DNA of 19,127 nt from QQWI01 sp964522015 (GTDB lineage: Bacteria > Bacillota > Clostridia > Peptostreptococcales > Acidaminobacteraceae). Position 1 is the first letter of the stretch, and each line of letters starts with the position of its first letter. The notes beneath the pieces are model-generated. The model saw only the letters and a program-made list of their open reading frames with translations, ran no database searches and was not told the origin of the DNA. The DNA is taken from contig CAZFST010000049.1 of the NCBI GenBank assembly GCA_964522015.1, forward strand, positions 1 through 19,127, written 5' to 3'. The position numbers were made by a program, and so were the translations under genes. Below are positions 5,987-16,100 of the stretch, one piece after another.

Positions 5987-8206
5987 TTAAAGGCTATCAA
6001 CCACCATGGCTTCAACTCGGTTTCTCCCCTTGTTCTTTGAAAGGTATAAACATTCATCAGCATGATGAAGGAGCCTTCGCATATCATCATGCTGCTTAGG
6101 CACCATGGAAGCTACCCCAATGCTGATGGTTAAATAACCTGTGGAGGAATGTTCATGATAGATCCCCATATTAGCAACCGCTACTCGCAACTCTTGGGCT
6201 AGTATCTTTGCTTCTTCAAAGCTCATATCACCCAAAACTGCCACGAATTCTTCGCCACCATAACGGGCAAATAATCTATTTTGATAGCGAAATGCTAGAT
6301 TCAGCTTTTGAGCGACGGCGATAAGAACTTCATCCCCTTTTAAATGCCCATAGTGATCGTTGTATACCTTGAAAAAATCGATATCCATCATGACCACATG
6401 CAGTTCTTGTTGCTGAGAGACAGCTACTTCAAACATTTGCTCATAGACATTTTCAAAGCGACGGCGATTAGGCACTTTTGTTAAGCCATCGATTTCCGAA
6501 ATATTCCTCAGTTCTATATTAAGGCGCTCTAGTTCCTTTTGTGTCAATTGGCGCATCTGTATTTCTTGTTCTAGACTCTTAGATTTTTGAGCATTGTTAA
6601 TGGCTATGGCCAAATAAGTACTCAAGGCATCCATAATTGCCATGTGATCTTGATCATATGCACTGGCCTGAGTGGACTGAACCGAGCAGACACCAATGAC
6701 TTCATCATCGTATAAAAGAGGCACACAGATGATAGCGCGGATATCTTCGTTACTGGATTTTAGAAATTTCCAATCTTTAACCAAGTCATTGTGATGTGTA
6801 TCTTCAATAAAAATCGACTTTTTTTGTCGATAACTCAGGGCCATAATGCTATTTGGATGATCAATCGGTACTTCAAAATGCCTTTCAAAATTAAAATATT
6901 CAACACTGGTCACACTGATCAATTGTGTTTTATCATCGTTGAGCATGGCCATATAAAACGAATCAATTGGCATATGCTTTTTTAGGTTGTCATAAACAGA
7001 CAAGGTAATTTCTGATAAATCCAACGTTGATGTGATTTTTTGACCAATTTGGCTGATAATCTGGATGCGGTGATAGGCCAGCTCAAGTTCTTCTTTCTTT
7101 CTCATCAATTCAATTGATTTTTCCCTTAATTCATCATTCTTTTTTTGAACACTAGCTTTTTCTTCTAGTGATTGCTCAATCTCAAATCTGACACGCATCA
7201 CATTCAGTTGTTGTTGCTGATTGGATTTTTCTAGAGCGTTATTGGCCTGAAAATAAGCTTTATAATAGTGAACAGATTTTGGTAGATCTCCTTCTTTTTC
7301 ATAACACTGGGCTAATAGGTCGTAGGCAATAAGCAAAGATTTGCGATAATCCCCTTGAAGGCCTAGGAATTCTGCCTCTTTTAAAATTTGAATTGCCTCT
7401 TCGTACTCGAAAAGGGATTCAATCAGGTATTTCGCATAAGTTGTGGTCAGAAGGGTTAAATTTCTTGTATCACCAACCTCTTGATAAATCGCTTTTGCCA
7501 TTTGATAATAGCGCTTTGCAGCAACTGGATCCTTTAGTCCTTGATAAATTTCAGAACTGGTACCGTAACAGTGTGCAATACTAAGGCTTAAATTGCCAGT
7601 TTCAAAAATTTCTAAAGCCTCTGCCGTAAATGTCAGGGCCTCCTGAAAATTTTTCTCTGCCAGTTGAACTTCTGCAAGATTCAAGATAACAGTCCCCTTT
7701 AGAAAATGACCATTTTCCTGATTTGGTGACTCTTCCAAATTTTTTAGGGCTGTTTGGTAATAACTCTTTGCACGATTAATATCGTTTAAATCCTGGTAAA
7801 GCCCCCCCACATTATTGGCAACGACGCCAATCATATAATGGTTACCAAACCGTTCTGATAACCTTAGAGAAGCCATATAGGCCTCTAATGACTTATCGAT
7901 CAAGCCCATATTTCCCAGCAAATTACCCTTGATGTTTAACGTCCGAGATAATGTTATCCAATCTTCTATGACTTCACAGGCCTCTATCAGCACATCAGCA
8001 ATAACAAGGCCCTCATTGTCAGAACCTAGCAAAGCCAGATAACTCAGCTGTTTATAGCGACAATCTATGGCAGTCTGGGGATCAGTATCGGACTCAATGA
8101 GTCCAATTGCAATTTCACAAAGTTTTAAGGCTTCATCTGGTCTTTGTGACTCTATGGTTACTAACTGTCCTAAGATGGATTTTATCTTTTGAGTTGAGGC
8201 ATGCAT
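5987..8206 (-). CDS. TPR-GAF-GGDEF diguanylate cyclase (second copy)
   Basis: A 739-residue protein with no membrane segment. TPR-like helical repeats span about 1-330 (for example NNVGGLYQDLNDINRAKSYY), a charged coiled coil about 330-380, a GAF-like domain about 381-540, a short coil, and a GGDEF domain about 570-739. The GGDEF domain has DGLTKVPNRRRF, the DIDFFKVYND metal and guanine segment (Asp608, Asp610, Asn616), Asp625, and an intact GGEEF at 650-654, so it should make c-di-GMP. The inhibitory RxxD site is absent (YQNR at that place). I chose the ATG at 8206 because AAGGAG stands in front of it; a longer frame back to 8284 would overlap the upstream gene and has no such site. It starts 10 bp after the upstream paralogue stops. 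Confidence 0.9.
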   Translation of the reverse strand: MHASTQKIKSILGQLVTIESQRPDEALKLCEIAIGLIESDTDPQTAIDCRYKQLSYLALLGSDNEGLVIADVLIEACEVIEDWITLSRTLNIKGNLLGNMGLIDKSLEAYMASLRLSERFGNHYMIGVVANNVGGLYQDLNDINRAKSYYQTALKNLEESPNQENGHFLKGTVILNLAEVQLAEKNFQEALTFTAEALEIFETGNLSLSIAHCYGTSSEIYQGLKDPVAAKRYYQMAKAIYQEVGDTRNLTLLTTTYAKYLIESLFEYEEAIQILKEAEFLGLQGDYRKSLLIAYDLLAQCYEKEGDLPKSVHYYKAYFQANNALEKSNQQQQLNVMRVRFEIEQSLEEKASVQKKNDELREKSIELMRKKEELELAYHRIQIISQIGQKITSTLDLSEITLSVYDNLKKHMPIDSFYMAMLNDDKTQLISVTSVEYFNFERHFEVPIDHPNSIMALSYRQKKSIFIEDTHHNDLVKDWKFLKSSNEDIRAIICVPLLYDDEVIGVCSVQSTQASAYDQDHMAIMDALSTYLAIAINNAQKSKSLEQEIQMRQLTQKELERLNIELRNISEIDGLTKVPNRRRFENVYEQMFEVAVSQQQELHVVMMDIDFFKVYNDHYGHLKGDEVLIAVAQKLNLAFRYQNRLFARYGGEEFVAVLGDMSFEEAKILAQELRVAVANMGIYHEHSSTGYLTISIGVASMVPKQHDDMRRLLHHADECLYLSKNKGRNRVEAMVVDSL

Positions 8207-8216
8207 ATATAACTCC

Positions 8217-10343
8217 TTAGGCGCTACACACCCTATTTCGACCGGTTTGTTTCGCACGGTACAGTTGTTGATCTGCACCGTCAATTAGACGATAGAGATC
8301 TTCTGGAGAGGTGACACAATCGCTTTTAATCCCGATACTAATAGATAAAGGTTTATCTATGCCCAGTTCCATCGTTAACTCTGGCATTGCGGTTCGTAAC
8401 GACTCACTTTCTACTATGATATCCATAAAATATCGACTCGAAGCAATCAATAAAAACTCTTCCCCACCAAATCGTGTTAGAAGATAATCCTCTTTCGAAA
8501 AAATTCGCTTAATTAAAATGCCCATTTGCTGAATCAGTCTATCTCCCATCATATGTCCGTATTGATCATTGAACTGCTTAAAATAATCCAAATCCATGAC
8601 AGCCACCACCATTTCACAGGGGATCGGGGTACTCATTAGCCACTGGTCAATGGAGTATGCCATACCGGCGCGGTTATAAAGCCCTGTTAAGGCATCATGA
8701 TAGGACAGGTCTGAGAGTACTGCATTTTTCTTTTTTAGATCCACTAACAACTGCTGATGAAGATCTCGCTGTAGGTGTATTTCTGCATTTTTCTTTAGAA
8801 TGGTAATGGCAGAGGCAATGACAGAACAATACCCTACAAAAACCGCCTCATCGTAGATATCATAGTGACGCTGAGCGTGGTGAAAAACAACGCAGATACC
8901 AAATACTTTACCGGACTCTTTTAATGGAACATAAATTGCAGAGTGAGGACTATCTTGAGCTTGTTCCATAAAGAAAGTCGTGGCTTCTTCATTTGAAAGA
9001 TTGATAATTTGTCCTTTTAAAATCGCATGCTGAAAATACCCTGATTGATCAAGGGATATGACTGTTTTCAAATGAGTGCAATTCCCTTTAGACATGGTAT
9101 CTATGAGAATTGTCTCACCAGCGTCATCAACAAAACCAAGCATAAATTGCTCACAATCAATCATTGAATACAGATACTGTACCGCAATATCTTGGATCTC
9201 TTGAATATTCTTTGCAGATGTTAAGGCTAATGCAAGCTGCTTCAACTGTTGTATGTTTTCCGTTGCAACCCCGATTGACTCTGTTTCATCAAGCATATGA
9301 ACATGGGAATTTTGTAATTGCCATTGATTTTCGTTGACCTTTTCTTTTTCTTTAATGATTTGCGACTTTTCAAGATGAATATCAAGCATCCTAATTTGTT
9401 GCTCAACCTGTAAGGCATGGACTTCTTTTAAATAATCACTTTGTGCTTTATAAGCTTCAATCGCTAACTTGCTCTGTCCTGTTGCTTCGTAGGCAAGAGC
9501 TAATTGGTAATATGCATCCTTGATGATTAAAGGAATGTTAGCACCCTTAATATGCTCAATAGCGCTCAGCAATGCCCCTATGGCCTCATCATATTGATTG
9601 AGACTCATTAGTAGCGCGCCACGCTTTTGTTGCAATGTGCCAATATCCCTTTTATCGCCATGCTTCGCTAATATGACTAATGCTTGATTATAGTAATCAA
9701 GTGCATTGCTGAGATGTCCTTGATAAAGTGCCCAATCACCTTCTACCTCGATCACAAATCCAATGCGCATAAAATCCTCAAGAGCTACAAATTCCTGTCT
9801 TGCTTGATTTAGAACCAAAAATGCTTCTTCAATGTCATCTATATGTAGGGCAACCAAGGCATAATAAAGATTGGCTCTCGCTTTTAGCAAGGGTTGATCC
9901 GCCATTAACGGCAAAGATTTCTGATAAAAATATTTAGCTTTATCGTAATCTCCTAGCTCAGTCATCATTCGTCCAAGGTTAGTATAGATGATGACTTGTA
10001 TTTGCTCATCATGAGCACTTTCAGCCTTTTTAAGGACCTCAGAATAATATGTAAATGCATCTGGTAAATGCCCCATAACACTGAAAACGACAGCTAAGAT
10101 GTTCTGCATACGCATTTCAAGATTGGAATCTAAAGTATGGTTTTTTAGCCAATAATCCACTAGTTTTCCAACTGTATCGAACTGTGTTAGCTTAAAGTGT
10201 ACTTTAGCAATCCAATAGATAATTTCGTGAACTTCTTGGGACTCTTCTTGTTTGGCGTGGCAAAACAGGCGTCTTAGATCAATTAGCGCCTGCTCTGGAT
10301 TATTTTCTAGTAAATGAAGAATGCTTTCATTGTTTAAATCCAT
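8217..10343 (-). CDS. TPR-GAF-GGDEF diguanylate cyclase (first copy)
   Basis: A 708-residue cytosolic protein with the same order as its downstream neighbour: TPR-like repeats over about 1-310 (clear unit TNLGRMMTELGDYDKAKYFY at 121-140), a coiled coil about 310-350, a GAF-like sensor about 360-515, and a GGDEF domain about 545-708. Catalytic features are intact: DALTGLYNRAG, DLDYFKQFND with Asn592, Asp601, and GGEEF at 626-630. No RxxD inhibitory site is present. The GAF ligand is unknown. I chose the ATG at 10343, which has a GAGGG site before it, over an in-frame start 57 bp upstream that would overlap truA. It begins 22 bp after truA. The two paralogues probably arose by duplication and then diverged. 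Confidence 0.9.
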   Translation of the reverse strand: MDLNNESILHLLENNPEQALIDLRRLFCHAKQEESQEVHEIIYWIAKVHFKLTQFDTVGKLVDYWLKNHTLDSNLEMRMQNILAVVFSVMGHLPDAFTYYSEVLKKAESAHDEQIQVIIYTNLGRMMTELGDYDKAKYFYQKSLPLMADQPLLKARANLYYALVALHIDDIEEAFLVLNQARQEFVALEDFMRIGFVIEVEGDWALYQGHLSNALDYYNQALVILAKHGDKRDIGTLQQKRGALLMSLNQYDEAIGALLSAIEHIKGANIPLIIKDAYYQLALAYEATGQSKLAIEAYKAQSDYLKEVHALQVEQQIRMLDIHLEKSQIIKEKEKVNENQWQLQNSHVHMLDETESIGVATENIQQLKQLALALTSAKNIQEIQDIAVQYLYSMIDCEQFMLGFVDDAGETILIDTMSKGNCTHLKTVISLDQSGYFQHAILKGQIINLSNEEATTFFMEQAQDSPHSAIYVPLKESGKVFGICVVFHHAQRHYDIYDEAVFVGYCSVIASAITILKKNAEIHLQRDLHQQLLVDLKKKNAVLSDLSYHDALTGLYNRAGMAYSIDQWLMSTPIPCEMVVAVMDLDYFKQFNDQYGHMMGDRLIQQMGILIKRIFSKEDYLLTRFGGEEFLLIASSRYFMDIIVESESLRTAMPELTMELGIDKPLSISIGIKSDCVTSPEDLYRLIDGADQQLYRAKQTGRNRVCSA

Positions 10344-10365
10344 ACTAACCCTCGACCGTTTGTGA

Positions 10366-11112
10366 CTAACGCTCCTGCTCTGTATACATAACCTGGACAA
10401 GGAAAAGTCCTTTAGCAGGTGCTAAACCTGGAACAGCGCCTCTATCTTTTGAATCAAGAATACGTTGCATATCATCAACCGTTAATTCACCCATGCCCAC
10501 AGCAATAAGGGCACTCATTAGCTTTCGGACCATGTGATACAAAAATCCACTTCCAAAAAAGTCGAAGGTGATTTGACCATCTTCTTCGTGAATTTGAATA
10601 CCATCTATTCTTTTTATGGCAGATTTCTTGCCAATTTTAACATTGCTGAAAGCTGTAAAATCATGCTCACCAACAAAAACTTGGGCGGCTTGATTCATGG
10701 CTTCAAGAGCCAATGGCCCTGGTGCTAAGATGCAATAATCCCTTTCAAAGGGCAACACCATATTTTGTTGAATCAAGTATCGGTAATGCTTTTGCTGAGC
10801 TTGGTGCCTTGCGTGGAAACGGCCTTGAACTCTTTCAGCATTGACGATACGAATATCTGATGGCAAATAATGATTTAACTCCTGCATTAATTGAAGTGGT
10901 GAAATCTCAGTATTAGCACTAAAAGAAGCCACCTGTCCCATGGCGTGTACCCCAGAATCCGTTCTCCCAGCACCTACCACTTCAATTGCCTCACCTAATA
11001 ACCGTGTCAAGGTTTCTTCAATCTTACCTTGCAATGTCTTTTTATCTGTAAGTCTTTGCCACCCCGCATAGTGGGTACCATCGTATGCGATTGTTAATTT
11101 ATAAGTATTCAC
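10366..11112 (-). CDS. truA: tRNA pseudouridine(38-40) synthase TruA
   Basis: TruA converts uridines 38, 39 and 40 of the tRNA anticodon stem to pseudouridine. The 248-residue protein is of normal bacterial length. It opens YKLTIAYDGTHYAGWQ, has the catalytic motif GAGRTDSGVHA with nucleophile Asp52, and a late FFGSGFLYHMVRKLM segment typical of the family. I chose the GTG at 11112: AGAGGAGA lies just upstream, whereas the in-frame ATG 27 bp further up has no ribosome binding site. It is the first gene of an apparent three-gene unit with the two GGDEF proteins, transcribed from the promoter at 11148-11175; a functional link with c-di-GMP is not implied. Confidence 0.96.
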   Translation of the reverse strand: MNTYKLTIAYDGTHYAGWQRLTDKKTLQGKIEETLTRLLGEAIEVVGAGRTDSGVHAMGQVASFSANTEISPLQLMQELNHYLPSDIRIVNAERVQGRFHARHQAQQKHYRYLIQQNMVLPFERDYCILAPGPLALEAMNQAAQVFVGEHDFTAFSNVKIGKKSAIKRIDGIQIHEEDGQITFDFFGSGFLYHMVRKLMSALIAVGMGELTVDDMQRILDSKDRGAVPGLAPAKGLFLVQVMYTEQER

Positions 11113-11147
11113 TATTTCTCCTCTATCTGTACCAGTCACTTTATCTT

Positions 11148-11175
11148 ATTATAGCAGAAATTTGCTGTACCACAA
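11148..11175 (-). promoter_or_regulatory. Promoter of the truA-GGDEF operon
   Basis: On the minus strand TTGTGG (11175-11170), a 16-bp spacer and a perfect TATAAT (11153-11148) precede the truA GTG by about 36 bp. It is divergent from the MATE promoter, whose -10 starts 43 bp away. Confidence 0.6.
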
Positions 11176-11214
11176 CAGCTGAGAACAAAGCATTCTAATC
11201 ATGTTCAAAATATA

Positions 11215-11264
11215 TGATATAATGGCCTGTGCGATAACCCGGGTGATTAGACACTTGAGGTTAT
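11215..11264 (+). promoter_or_regulatory. MATE gene promoter and 5' leader hairpin
   Basis: An extended -10 (TG, one base, then TATAAT at 11218-11223) marks the promoter; no good -35 is seen. The transcript would begin near 11230. ATAACC (11234-11239) pairs with GGTTAT (11259-11264), and GTG (11243-11245) with CAC (11252-11254), giving a leader hairpin that buries a GAGG (11257-11260). A second, free GGGAGG follows at 11273-11278. I do not recognise a known riboswitch class. Confidence 0.4.
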
Positions 11265-11288
11265 TAAAATATGGGAGGCCTATTTAAC

Positions 11289-12677
11289 ATGTTTGATTCA
11301 ATAATACCCTCATTTATAAAACGAATGCTAAAAGACAAATACTTTATCACTTCCCTTTTTACGATCGGCATTCCCGTTGTGATACAAAATGTTATTTCAT
11401 CTTCGCTTAATATGGTGGATGTCATTATGATTGGCGGTCTGGGAGAAGTCAGCATCGCTGCGGTGGGACTAGCAAATCAATTTTTCTTTGTTTTTGTTCT
11501 ACTCTTGTTTGGCACCAATAGCGGCAGTGGTATTTTCATCTCTCAGTTTTGGGGAAAAAAAGACACAGATAGTATCCATAAAACAATGGGTGTTTCACTA
11601 ACCATCAGTTTATTGGCTGCTCTGATTTTTTCAATGATTGCTTGGGTAGTCCCAGAACAAGCCATGTCCCTCTTTTCTACTGATCCCAATGTCATTGGCC
11701 TTGGTGCCACCTATATGCGTATTATTGGCTTCACCTATTTGTTAACTGCTGTTAGCTTTACTTTTACCATAGCCGCAAGGTCCGTTGGGGATGCAAAATT
11801 ACCAATGGTGGCAAGCGCCATTTCACTAGGGGTCAATACGGTCTTAAACGCGCTCTTGATATTTGGTCTTTTGGGTTTTCCTGCAATGGGTGTTGCTGGA
11901 GCCGCCCTTGCAACAGTCATTGCACGACTGGTAGAAATGCTGATTATACTCAGTCATGTTCTCAAAAAATCCCATCCCCTACACGCTAAAATCAAAGACT
12001 ACTTCGACTATGATTTTCAGTTTGCCAGTAAAATTTTAAAAACATCAGCCCCTGTCATTGCCAATGAATTTCTATGGGCAATCGGAATGACCCTTTATGT
12101 AGGTGCCTATGCAAGGGCTGGAACAGATGCTTATGCAGCCGTGCAGATTTCCCAAACAGTTGATAAATTATTCTTTGTATTTGCTTTTGGTATCGGAAGT
12201 GCTGCAGCAGTGATGACAGGCAATTTACTTGGGCAAAACAAACGAGAGCAGGCCATCGAGTATGCCTGGTACTTTAATTTTCTAAGTGCTGTTAGTGGCG
12301 TTTTACTGGGTGGTCTACTAATCTTGATTGCACCACTGATCTCAAATTTTTTCAATGTGTCCGAAGCCGTCCGCTTGGATGCCACAAAAGTCATGATGGT
12401 AGTTGGCTTCTTTATGGCCTTCAAAATGTGCAATGCCCTTCAAATTATCGGCACACTTCGCGGGGGCGGTGATACAACCTATGCTCTCTTTATGGAAATT
12501 GGCAGCGTCTACTTAGTTGGTGTACCTTTAGCATTTTTAGGAACCATGTACTGGCATCTACCAATCTATTGGGTGGTCGCCCTAGTGTGCCTAGAAGAAG
12601 TTGTGAAATCCGTGTTTGGCTTTAGTCGACTAATCTCTAAAAAGTGGGCCAATAATATCGTAGATAAAATGACTTAA
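11289..12677 (+). CDS. MATE family multidrug efflux transporter
   Basis: A polytopic membrane protein of 462 residues, the usual MATE length, with about 12 hydrophobic segments in two homologous halves. The first half has IGIPVVIQNVISSSLNMVDVIMIGGLGEVSIAAVGLANQ near the N terminus, and the second has SAPVIANEFLWAIGMTLYVGAYARAGTDAYAAVQIS. MATE proteins export drugs, dyes or metabolites in exchange for Na+ or H+; the substrate cannot be read from sequence. Start choice: the ATG at 11289 follows an exposed GGGAGG, while the ATG at 11271 has only a GAGG that lies in a predicted leader hairpin; both keep the frame. Single-gene unit between an extended -10 promoter and a strong terminator. Confidence 0.92.
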   Translation: MFDSIIPSFIKRMLKDKYFITSLFTIGIPVVIQNVISSSLNMVDVIMIGGLGEVSIAAVGLANQFFFVFVLLLFGTNSGSGIFISQFWGKKDTDSIHKTMGVSLTISLLAALIFSMIAWVVPEQAMSLFSTDPNVIGLGATYMRIIGFTYLLTAVSFTFTIAARSVGDAKLPMVASAISLGVNTVLNALLIFGLLGFPAMGVAGAALATVIARLVEMLIILSHVLKKSHPLHAKIKDYFDYDFQFASKILKTSAPVIANEFLWAIGMTLYVGAYARAGTDAYAAVQISQTVDKLFFVFAFGIGSAAAVMTGNLLGQNKREQAIEYAWYFNFLSAVSGVLLGGLLILIAPLISNFFNVSEAVRLDATKVMMVVGFFMAFKMCNALQIIGTLRGGGDTTYALFMEIGSVYLVGVPLAFLGTMYWHLPIYWVVALVCLEEVVKSVFGFSRLISKKWANNIVDKMT

Positions 12678-12710
12678 GTATTCATTAGATTACGAAATGA
12701 CACAAGTAAA

Positions 12711-12745
12711 AAAGACCAAAGACTTAATCCGTCTCTGGTCTTTTT
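12711..12745 (+). terminator. Bidirectional terminator after the MATE gene
   Basis: AGACCAAAGAC (12713-12723) pairs with GTCTCTGGTCT (12731-12741) with one A-C mismatch, loop TTAATCC, followed by a T-run on the plus strand. On the minus strand it is followed by six T, so it can also end the small convergent gene whose stop is at 12757. Confidence 0.85.
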
Positions 12746-12756
12746 GTATTCATGGC

Positions 12757-13005
12757 TTACTCGTGATTAAATTGCATCACAATGTGTTTTGCCTCTTCCA
12801 CCTGCAACTCACTGACATACAAATCAACCCCTGTATGACTCATCCCAAAGTAGACTAAATTCGCCTCTCCAAGCCCCTGATAAACACGGTGAACAGGGAT
12901 GCCATTGTCTTCTAATATTTCGATTAGCATCTCAGCAACAATATCATTATCAAATCTTGCAATCATCACCTCATGCAATTCAGAACGTACTGTTTTTTCT
13001 TTCAT
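12757..13005 (-). CDS. Small DUF2007-like (putative signal-transducing) protein
   Basis: An 82-residue soluble protein: a first strand (MIARFDNDIVAEMLIEILEDNGIPVHRV), then ANLVYFGMSHTGVDLYV, then a closing helix (SELQVEEAKHIVMQF). This strand-helix-strand-strand-helix pattern, with a helix that picks a neighbour and a late VDLYV strand, matches the DUF2007 family, whose role is unknown. I chose the ATG at 13005 because GGGGG precedes it; the longer frame to 13071 runs into the PFOR terminator region. It sits behind PFOR, separated by that terminator, and may be transcribed by read-through. Confidence 0.7.
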   Translation of the reverse strand: MKEKTVRSELHEVMIARFDNDIVAEMLIEILEDNGIPVHRVYQGLGEANLVYFGMSHTGVDLYVSELQVEEAKHIVMQFNHE

Positions 13006-13054
13006 AGTAAATCCCCCTTTATCTCTTATATGCCCAAAAGCAAAGGGGCCTAAA

Positions 13055-13095
13055 CAAAAATGGTATGACAAGTTAAACTTGCCATACCATTTTTT
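13055..13095 (-). terminator. Terminator of the PFOR gene
   Basis: A long near-perfect stem-loop: AAATGGTATG and CAAGT pair with ACTTG and CATACCATTT around a TAA loop with one mismatched pair. It is flanked by A-runs on one side and T-runs on the other in both orientations. It lies nine bases past the PFOR stop codon. Confidence 0.85.
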
Positions 13096-13103
13096 AGCTT
13101 AGC

Positions 13104-16100
13104 TTAGTACTGCATGTTAGCAAAACGAACGTAGCTTGCATAACGCTCTTTTGCTTGCTTTTCTGCAAGTGCAAAGAGTTCTTCAGCCACTTCTGGGAAC
13201 GCCTTTTGAAGTGATGTATAACGCATTTCAGAAAGCATAAAGTCTCTGAAGTTTTTAGTAGCAGGTTTAGAATCCAAAGTGAATGGGTTTTTACCTTCTT
13301 CTGCACGTGGGTCAAATCTCCACATGTGCCAGTAGCCAGCATCAACCGCTTCTTTTTGTTGGTTCTGAGTTCTGCCCATACCCTCTTTAATACCGTGAGC
13401 GATACAAGGTGCGTATGCGATAATCAAAGATGGACCGTCATAAGCTTCTGCATCTTTAATAGCTTTAAGAGTTTGGTTTTTATCAGCGCCCATTGCAATT
13501 TGTGCAACGTAGATATAACCATAAGTTGTCATCATGAGACCAAGATCTTTTTTCTTCACGCGCATGCCGGCAGCAGCAAATTTAGCTGTAGCAGCAACTG
13601 GTGTAGATTTTGAAGCTTGACCGCCAGTGTTTGAGTAAACTTCAGTGTCAAATACAAAGACATTAACGTTAGCGCCAGATGCCAATACGTGGTCAAGACC
13701 GCCGTATCCGATATCGTAAGACCAACCGTCGCCACCAATAATCCAGATTGATTTTTTGATGAGGTAGTCTTTGATGATTTCGATGTCAGCCAACAATTTG
13801 TTTGCTCTAGCATCTCCAAGATCTTTACCGAAAAGTGGCAAGATTTGAAGTGTTGCAGCTTTTGAAGCAGTTGCGTCTGATTGACCAGCAAGCCAAGCTT
13901 CAAATGGTGCTTTTTCAACGTTAAGTGTAATGATTTCTGTCATATAATCAGCAATTTTAGTTCTGATTTTATCGACAGCAATTTGCATACCGTAGCCATA
14001 CTCAGCATTATCTTCGAATAGTGAATTTGCCCAAGCTGGACCTTTGCCTTCAGCATTCTTAGTGTAAGGCGTTGCAGGTGCAGAACCGCCCCAGATTGAA
14101 GAACAACCTGTAGCATTTGCAATCATCATTCTGTCGCCAAACAATTGTGTGATTAGCTTCATATATGGTGTTTCGCCGCAACCTGCGCAAGCTCCAGAGA
14201 ACTCAAATAGTGGTTGTGCGAACTGGCTGCCTTTAAGCGTGCCTTTGTCCATAAATGTATCTTTAATGACAGTTGTCATTGCATAGTTCCAGTTTGGAAC
14301 TTGTGCATCGATTTGTGATTCAAGTGGCTTCATAACTAATGCTTTTGTTTTAGATGGGCAAACGTCTGCGCAGTTACCGCAACCTGTACAATCTAAAGTT
14401 GAAATTTGGATTTTGTAAGTGAGTTCTTCAAAGCCCTTACCAGTAGCTTTTAATGTATTGAAAGTAGCTGGTTTGTTTGCTTCTTCAGCGCCATCAAGAA
14501 GGAAAGGTCTGATAGCTGCATGAGGACAAACATAAGAACATTGGTTACACTGGATACAATTTTCAGCAACCCATTCTGGTACATTAACAGCGATTGCGCG
14601 CTTTTCGTATGCAGCAGAACCGTTTTGGAAAGTACCGTCTTCTGATCCTAAGAAAGTAGAAACAGGAAGGTCATCGCCGTTTTGTGCTGAGATTGGTCTC
14701 AAGATGTTTGTAATGAAATCTGGCTCTTCAATTGCAGTGTTAGCAAAATCTGATGCTGTAGCCCAGTCAGCGCCTACTTCTACTTGCTTGATATATTCAA
14801 TACCTTTATCAAGAGCAGCGTAGTTCATGTTGACAATTTTTTCGCCTTTTAAGCCGTATGATTTAACAATGGCTTCTTTAAGGTAAGCAACCGCTTTATC
14901 AAGCTCTATTACATTAGCAAGTTTGAAGAATGCAGATTGCATGATCATATTGATACGGTTGCCAAGACCAATTTCTTCAGCGATTGCAGTTGCATTGATC
15001 GTGTAGAATTTAATGTCGTTGTTGGCAATGTAGTTTTTCAATTTTGCAGGTAAGTGAGTATGAAGTTCTTCTTGGTTCCACAAGCAGTTAAGTACAAACG
15101 TACCGCCCTTTTTAAGACCTTTAAGAAGATCATACTGGAATACATAGCTTTGATTGTGGCAAGCAATGTAGTCAGATTCGTCAATCAAGTAAGTTGAACG
15201 GATTGGAGCATCACCAAAACGCAAGTGAGAAACCGTAATACCGCCTGATTTTTTAGAGTCATATGCAAAGTAACCTTGTGCATATTTATCAGTTTTATCA
15301 CCGATGATTTTGATAGCAGATTTATTGGCACCAACTGTACCGTCTGAACCAAGACCCCAGAACTTACATCTTACTGTACCAGCTGGTTCTGCAACGATTT
15401 TCTCTTTGATTTCCAAAGAAAGGTGTGTCACGTCATCATTGATACCCAATGTGAAGTTATGTCTAGGCGCTTCAGCAAGCATGTCGTAAACAGCTTTGAT
15501 TTGTGAAGGTGTCGTGTCTTTTGAACCCAAACCATATCGACCACCAACGATCACTGGCGCATTTTCTTTGCCATAGAAAGCTGAACGGATATCAAGGTAA
15601 AGAGGCTCGCCAATGGCACCTGGCTCTTTTGTTCTGTCAAGAACAGCAATTTTCTTAACTGTTTTTGGCAACACTGCAAACATGTATTCTGGAGCAAAAG
15701 GTCGGTAAAGGTGAACATTCAAAAGACCCACTTTGACGTTTCTTTGTGCAAGATAGTCAATTGTTTCTTTGATAGTTTCGCAAACAGAACCCATTGCAAT
15801 GATGATATTTTCAGCATCTGGTGCACCGTAGTAGTTAAAAGGCTTGTACTCACGGCCAGTTAATTCGCTGATTTGATTCATGTAATCAACCACAACAGCA
15901 GGTACGTTGTCATAGTAAGTATTACATGCTTCTCTTGCTTGGAAGAATATATCTGGATTTTGCGCTGTACCACGTGTAACTGGTCTTTCAGGATTTAAAG
16001 ATCTTTGTCTGAAAGCATTGATTGCATCGTGATCTACCATGCGGTCAAAATCAGCGTAATCGATTGTTTCAATTTTTTGAACTTCGTGTGATGTTCTGAA

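Noticed and set aside
13094..14122. Several open frames of 60-120 codons overlapping the PFOR gene in other frames
   Set aside because: They lie wholly within a clear, conserved 1172-residue coding region, are rich in Leu/His/Lys shadow composition and lack ribosome binding sites.
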